Below are positions 14,284-18,169 of a DNA stretch of 18,169 nucleotides, piece after piece. The translations under genes and the position numbers were made by a program. The first letter of the stretch is position 1. Every line of letters begins with the position of its first letter. The notes under the pieces were generated by a model. That model made no database searches. It had not been told where the DNA came from and saw only the letters and a program-made list of their open reading frames with translations. The stretch comes from CAWULT01 sp963923455 (GTDB taxonomy: Bacteria > Acidobacteriota > Vicinamibacteria > Vicinamibacterales > UBA2999), in the NCBI GenBank assembly GCA_963923455.1, contig CAWULT010000093.1, positions 1 to 18,169 of the forward strand. Direction: 5' to 3'.

Positions 14284-17112
14284 ATGACGGCGTTGGCGGC
14301 GCTGGCGGTGGGACTGGGCGTACTGATCGGGCTCGGCGACTGGCCGGGTCGGTTCACGCTCGAGCTCACCGGCGTGCTCGCGGCCGCGGTGCTCGTCGGG
14401 GCGCTCGCGGCACGCCCCGCCGCCGACGACTGGACGACCGTCCCGCCCTTCTTCGTCGTCGACTTCGGCGCGCTGCTGCTGCTCGGCCCGTTTGCCGCGG
14501 TGCTGGTGGCCCTCGCCGGCCGCGCCGCCGACTGGCTGACCGGGCCCCATCCCACGCAGCCGGCGGGCCGGCGCGCGCTGCACGTCGCCACCACGATCCT
14601 GGCCTTGCTGGTCGCGGGCATGGTCCACTCGATCCTGGGCGGCACGTTCGGCCGCTTTGCGTGGCCCTGGGATGCGGCACCATTGGCCGCGACGCTCGTC
14701 GCCCATGGCCTGCTGACGAGCGCGGAGCCCTACGTCTTCGCCCCCCTGCTCGCGGGACGGCCCGCCGATCCCGCCTGGCTCGAACACGTCCGCCGCGGCG
14801 CGCCGGGTTACGTGCTCGGCGCCGGCCTGGCCGTGGGCCTGGCCGAGGTGGTCGACCGCCAGCTCTGGCAGGCCGCGCCCGTGGTCGCGGTGCCGCTCTA
14901 CGCCGCCTACCGCCTCTACTGCGTCCATCTCGCGCGGCTCGAGGACGAATGCCGGCGCCGCCAGGCCATGGCCGCGATCGATCACGGCATGGCCATCCTC
15001 GATCGACAGGGACGGATCACGCTGTGGAACGACGCACTCGAGCGGCTCCTGGGGTGCCCGCGCGAGCGGGCGATGCACCGCCAGCTGCCAGAGGCCGTCT
15101 CCGTGATCGGCGAGCCACAGCTGGCGCGCGCCGTGCGCGACGCGCTCCGGCACCGGCCGCATCAGGCGCTGGTGCACGTCGGGCTGCCCGGTGACGACGA
15201 CCTCCGCGTGCTGCAGGTCCGCATCCTGCCGATCCCGGGCGGCGTGACGCTGCTGTGGCACGATGCCACCGAGCGCACCCGTGCCGAGCAGGCCCTGAAG
15301 CGCCGCGAGGCGCGGCTCGCCCTGGCGGCCGAGGGCGCCAACGACGGCATGTGGGAGTGGGACCTCGGCAGCGAGGAGTTCTACGCCACGGCGCGGTGGC
15401 GGGCGATGCTCGGCCTGCCGGAGCACGCGGGCATCGGGCACCCCTCCGACTGGATGGACCGCGTCCACCCCGACGACCTCGGGCCGCTCCAGGCGGCGCT
15501 CGACGCCCACCTCGAGGGCCGGACGCTCCACGTCGAGCACGAGCACCGCGTCCGCCACGAGGACGGCTCCTACCGGCGGTTCCTCTGCCGCGGCATCGGC
15601 GCGCGCGACGCGGCGGGCCGCGTGGCGCGCCTCGCGGGGTCGCTCACCGATACGACCGAACAGGAATCCGCGCTCACGCGCGTGCTGAACGTCGGCGCGC
15701 TCGACCCGCTGACGGGCCTCGGCAATCGCGCGGTCTTCGTCGAGCGGCTCGGCCGGCGCCTGGACCAGCTCAAGCACCGGAGCGCCGGCCGGTTCGCCGT
15801 GCTCTACCTGGACCTGGACCGGTTCAAGGTGGTCAACGACAGCCTGGGGCACCTGGTCGGCGACGAATTGCTCACGGCCGTCTCGCGCCGGCTCGAGTCG
15901 TGCCTCCGCGACGGCGACGCGCTCGCGCGGCTCGGCGGCGACGAGTTCGCGATCCTGCTCAACGAGCTGAGCGACGACAACCAGGCCAACGCGATCGCGT
16001 TCCGCATCCAGGACACGCTGGCGGCCCCGTTCGCGCTGAGCGGCCGGCAGGTGTTCGTCTCGGTCAGCATCGGCATCGCCTTCGGCGGCGCGCAGTACAC
16101 GAGCCCGGATGAGATCATGCGCGACGCCGACACGGCGATGTACCACGCCAAGTCGCACGGCAAGGCCCGCCACGAGGTGTTCGACGCCGACATGCACGCC
16201 CGCGAGCTGGATCGATTCGGGCTCGAGAACGACCTGCGCGACGCGGTCGCGCACCGCGACTTCGAGATCGTGTACCAGCCGATCGTCAGCCTGGCCACGG
16301 GCCTGTGCGTGGGCTTCGAGTCGCTCATCCGCTGGACGCGGCACGGCACGGCGACCTCGCCGGCGAAGTTCATCCCGATTGCCGAGGAGCTCGGGCTGAT
16401 CGAACCGATCGGCACGTGGGTGCTGCAGCAGGCGTGCACGACGTTCGCGGACTGGAAGCGCCGCCACCCGGAGAACGGGCTCGAGTGCATCACGGTCAAC
16501 GTGTCGAGCCGACAGCTGATGCAGCAGAACTTCCCGATGATCGTCGAGCAGGCGATCGACGATGCCGGCCTCGAGCCTGGAGACCTCCGCCTCGAGATCA
16601 CCGAGACGGCGCTGATGGACAGCCCCACGCTCGCCGCGGAGCTGCTGCGCCAGCTCCGCGACATCGGCGTCAAGATCTACCTCGACGACTTCGGCACGGG
16701 GTACTCGTCCCTCAGCCACCTGCACCGGCTGCCGGTCGACGCGCTGAAGATCGATCAGTCGTTCGTCAAGAGCCTGCTCGTCCCCGACCGGCCGGCCATC
16801 GTCGAGAGCATCCTGGCGCTGGCCCGCACGCTGAACACCACGGTCGTGGCCGAGGGCATCGAGACCGAGACGCAGGCGCGCGAGCTGCGGCGGCTCGGCT
16901 GCACGTGGGCACAGGGATATCTCTTCTCGCGCCCGCTGGCGATGCGGGACGTCGAGGCGCTGCTTCGGGCCAACCACCCGCTGGGCCCGGCTGCGCCCGC
17001 CGCGGGGCGTGCCGTGGTGCCCGAGGACGACGACTTCCCGACGACGCCCTTCCAGTGGCCGAAGGACTGGCTGACGCCGCCCGGCGACGACGGCCGGACG
17101 ACGCCCCCGTGA
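14284..17112 (+). CDS. Membrane-anchored PAS-PAS-GGDEF-EAL cyclic-di-GMP cyclase/phosphodiesterase
   Basis: A 942-residue inner-membrane signalling protein. Residues 1-213 hold about seven hydrophobic helices, an integral-membrane sensor I cannot assign to a named domain. A PAS domain follows (about 225-330, with I-L-D-R-Q-G-R-I-T-L-W-N-D), then a PAS_3-type domain (340-460, with W-E-W-D and V-H-P-D-D). The cyclase domain has intact GGDEF (551-555) and the product-inhibition I-site R542-x-x-D545 exactly five residues before it. The phosphodiesterase domain (645-895) has E679-S-L for E-A-L, N739, E771, D801-D802 in Y-L-D-D-F-G-T-G-Y, K822, E857 in A-E-G-I-E-T and Q877. All catalytic residues appear present, so both activities are possible. 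An acidic, proline-rich tail covers 900-942. I chose the ATG at 14284 over a GTG at 14221: the extra stretch has clearly lower G/C at third positions, and GGGA precedes the ATG. Confidence 0.93.
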   Translation: MTALAALAVGLGVLIGLGDWPGRFTLELTGVLAAAVLVGALAARPAADDWTTVPPFFVVDFGALLLLGPFAAVLVALAGRAADWLTGPHPTQPAGRRALHVATTILALLVAGMVHSILGGTFGRFAWPWDAAPLAATLVAHGLLTSAEPYVFAPLLAGRPADPAWLEHVRRGAPGYVLGAGLAVGLAEVVDRQLWQAAPVVAVPLYAAYRLYCVHLARLEDECRRRQAMAAIDHGMAILDRQGRITLWNDALERLLGCPRERAMHRQLPEAVSVIGEPQLARAVRDALRHRPHQALVHVGLPGDDDLRVLQVRILPIPGGVTLLWHDATERTRAEQALKRREARLALAAEGANDGMWEWDLGSEEFYATARWRAMLGLPEHAGIGHPSDWMDRVHPDDLGPLQAALDAHLEGRTLHVEHEHRVRHEDGSYRRFLCRGIGARDAAGRVARLAGSLTDTTEQESALTRVLNVGALDPLTGLGNRAVFVERLGRRLDQLKHRSAGRFAVLYLDLDRFKVVNDSLGHLVGDELLTAVSRRLESCLRDGDALARLGGDEFAILLNELSDDNQANAIAFRIQDTLAAPFALSGRQVFVSVSIGIAFGGAQYTSPDEIMRDADTAMYHAKSHGKARHEVFDADMHARELDRFGLENDLRDAVAHRDFEIVYQPIVSLATGLCVGFESLIRWTRHGTATSPAKFIPIAEELGLIEPIGTWVLQQACTTFADWKRRHPENGLECITVNVSSRQLMQQNFPMIVEQAIDDAGLEPGDLRLEITETALMDSPTLAAELLRQLRDIGVKIYLDDFGTGYSSLSHLHRLPVDALKIDQSFVKSLLVPDRPAIVESILALARTLNTTVVAEGIETETQARELRRLGCTWAQGYLFSRPLAMRDVEALLRANHPLGPAAPAAGRAVVPEDDDFPTTPFQWPKDWLTPPGDDGRTTPP

Positions 17113-17116
17113 CGGT

Positions 17117-17132
17117 GCCGGGCCACGCCGGC
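17117..17132. terminator. Short hairpin between convergent genes
   Basis: GCCGG-GCCACG-CCGGC fills most of the 27-base gap between the stop codons of the cyclic-di-GMP gene and the metallo-hydrolase gene. The stem is only five base pairs and lacks a T-run, so termination here is inferred mainly from the convergent layout. Confidence 0.25.
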
Positions 17133-17139
17133 TCGGCCG

Positions 17140-18168
17140 TCACAGCCGCATCTGATCGTGGCCCAGGATCACCGTTCCGGTGAAGTGCGTCCGCACGGCG
17201 TCGATGTAGGCCGTGTCGAGCGGCGGACCGGCCGGGCCGACGTTCGCGCCTGGTGACAGGTGCGTCAGCACCACCGTCTTCACCCGCGCCTCGGCGGCCA
17301 TGCGGCCCACGTCCTCGGTGGTCGAGTGCGTCTCGGCCACGTGCCGGGCGACGCTGGCGCCGGGACCGGCCTGCGCGGCCAGCGCCAGCATCCGCTGGTG
17401 CTGGCTCACGTCCATGGCCTCGCAGACCAGCACGTCGGCATCCCGTGCGAGGGCGACCAGGTTGGCCGACGGCGCCGTGTCGCCCGAGAACACGATCGAG
17501 CGCTGCGCCGTATCGAAGCGGTACGACAACGACCGGTGCGGAAAGCGGGCGCGCGCCGCGTCCGCGAAGTGCGTGTTCTCGACCGCGCGCACCGTCACGC
17601 GTGCGTCGCGGTAGACCTCGACCGGCGCCGCCGATGCCGGCACGTCGCGCCCGGTGTAGAGCCTGGCGGGGCTGGCGGCGCGACCCTCGTCGACCGTGCG
17701 GATCTCGGCGTCGCCCCGGAAGAAGGCCACCGCGCCGTCGACCAGCGCCGTCGTGCCCGCGGGGCCGTGCACCGTGGTCGGCTCGGTGCGCGATCCGGTC
17801 CACTGGTGCGACAGCAGGGCCGCGACGTCGGCGGTGTGGTCGTTGTGCAGGTGCGTCAGGAAGACGTGGGCGACGTCGGTGTGGCGCAGCCCGGCCTGCA
17901 CGAGCGCGCGCAGCGTCCCGTAGCCGCAGTCCACCAGGTACGGCTGGCCGTCGACGACGACGGCACTGGCCGCCTCGCCCCGTGTCAGCGTGACCGTGGG
18001 ACCGCCCTGCGTGCCGAGCAGCACGAGCACGGTGCCCGCCGGGCGCGGCGCGGCCTGCGGCACCCCCTGCGCGAGCACCGTCGCGGGCCAGCCCGGCATC
18101 AGGCGCGCCCCGCCGGCCAGCGCCGCGAGGCGGGCCAGCGCCGCCAGGGCCATCCGCCGGCCGGGTGG
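17140..18168 (-). CDS. Exported metallo-beta-lactamase-fold hydrolase (RNase Z/arylsulfatase-like), probably 5' partial
   Basis: A metal-dependent hydrolase with the binuclear zinc site of the metallo-beta-lactamase fold. Numbering from the ATG at 18153: T-H-L-H-N-D-H (100-106) supplies H101, H103, D105 and H106; H195 (V-E-N-T-H-F), D225 (F-S-G-D-T) and H298 (V-L-T-H-L-S) are the other likely ligands; HVAETHSTTEDVGRMA (271-286) matches the tRNase Z/arylsulfatase-like branch. The N-terminus is an export signal: in-frame codons before the ATG read P-P-G-R-R, followed by a hydrophobic A-L-A-A-L-A-R-L-A-A-L-A-G-G-A run, which looks like a twin-arginine leader. The frame is still open at the window end, so the true start probably lies beyond it and the ATG at 18153 is likely internal. 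The export signal argues against RNA processing and for a sulfatase, phosphodiesterase or lactonase role; the substrate is unknown. Confidence 0.88.
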   Translation of the reverse strand, partial: PPGRRMALAALARLAALAGGARLMPGWPATVLAQGVPQAAPRPAGTVLVLLGTQGGPTVTLTRGEAASAVVVDGQPYLVDCGYGTLRALVQAGLRHTDVAHVFLTHLHNDHTADVAALLSHQWTGSRTEPTTVHGPAGTTALVDGAVAFFRGDAEIRTVDEGRAASPARLYTGRDVPASAAPVEVYRDARVTVRAVENTHFADAARARFPHRSLSYRFDTAQRSIVFSGDTAPSANLVALARDADVLVCEAMDVSQHQRMLALAAQAGPGASVARHVAETHSTTEDVGRMAAEARVKTVVLTHLSPGANVGPAGPPLDTAYIDAVRTHFTGTVILGHDQMRL

Positions 18169-18169
18169 C

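Noticed and set aside
14170..16977. A 935-codon open frame on the minus strand, antisense to the cyclic-di-GMP gene
   Set aside because: It is a composition shadow: with G/C at nearly every third position, antisense frames lack stop codons. The translation is Arg/Ala/Val repeats without domains, while the plus strand carries intact PAS, GGDEF and EAL motifs.
1..18169. CRISPR arrays, tRNA/rRNA genes, insertion sequences, toxin-antitoxin or phage genes
   Set aside because: I looked for direct repeats with spacers, transposase or integrase motifs and small paired genes and found none. The gaps are short and the genes are all metabolic, transport or signalling.

Overview
This window looks like a contig of a very GC-rich, didermic soil- or sediment-type bacterium, most likely Acidobacteriota of the Vicinamibacteria type. 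That placement is an inference. It rests on the strong G/C bias at third codon positions, a TonB-dependent receptor (so an outer membrane exists), Tat-exported and lipoprotein-type enzymes, and a secreted protein with the D-P-D-L-T-G-T-W and H-E-T-R-I-V-P-V-D-G-R motifs that I associate with that group. No rRNA, tRNA, CRISPR array, insertion sequence or phage gene was seen. The first 45 bases are not biological: they are an Illumina Nextera i5-side adapter with its index, left on the contig end.

Layout. (1) 46-908, minus strand: a two-gene molybdenum hydroxylase unit, with a [2Fe-2S] subunit followed by a Tat-exported molybdopterin subunit cut off by the contig end. (2) 1074-5749, plus strand: a secreted protein of unknown function, a secreted type-B carboxylesterase and a TonB-dependent outer-membrane receptor. 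(3) 5816-7189, minus strand: a secreted amidohydrolase, convergent with the receptor gene and divergent from the next operon. (4) 7287-14044, plus strand: a compact oligopeptide ABC importer operon in the order A-B-C-D-F, with gaps of 1-13 bases or a 4-base overlap. It is followed 13 bases later by a gene for a protein that resembles PARG-type macrodomains in its C-terminal half. (5) 14284-17112, plus strand: a membrane-anchored PAS-PAS-GGDEF-EAL cyclic-di-GMP enzyme. (6) 17140-18168, minus strand: a metallo-beta-lactamase-fold hydrolase, probably running off the right end.

How the genes may work together. The middle of the window reads as a peptide/ester scavenging locus. The secreted amidohydrolase and carboxylesterase would act outside the inner membrane, the TonB receptor would bring a ligand across the outer membrane, and the Opp system would import oligopeptides. 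The most unusual item is the macrodomain-like gene at the end of the importer operon, which links peptide uptake with possible ADP-ribose chemistry or binding. A second pattern is that three of the plus-strand genes have a TAnnnT hexamer 7-11 bases before the ATG, which would give leaderless or nearly leaderless mRNAs. The rest is ordinary accessory metabolism and signalling, and I do not see a clear-cut undescribed defence or mobile system here.
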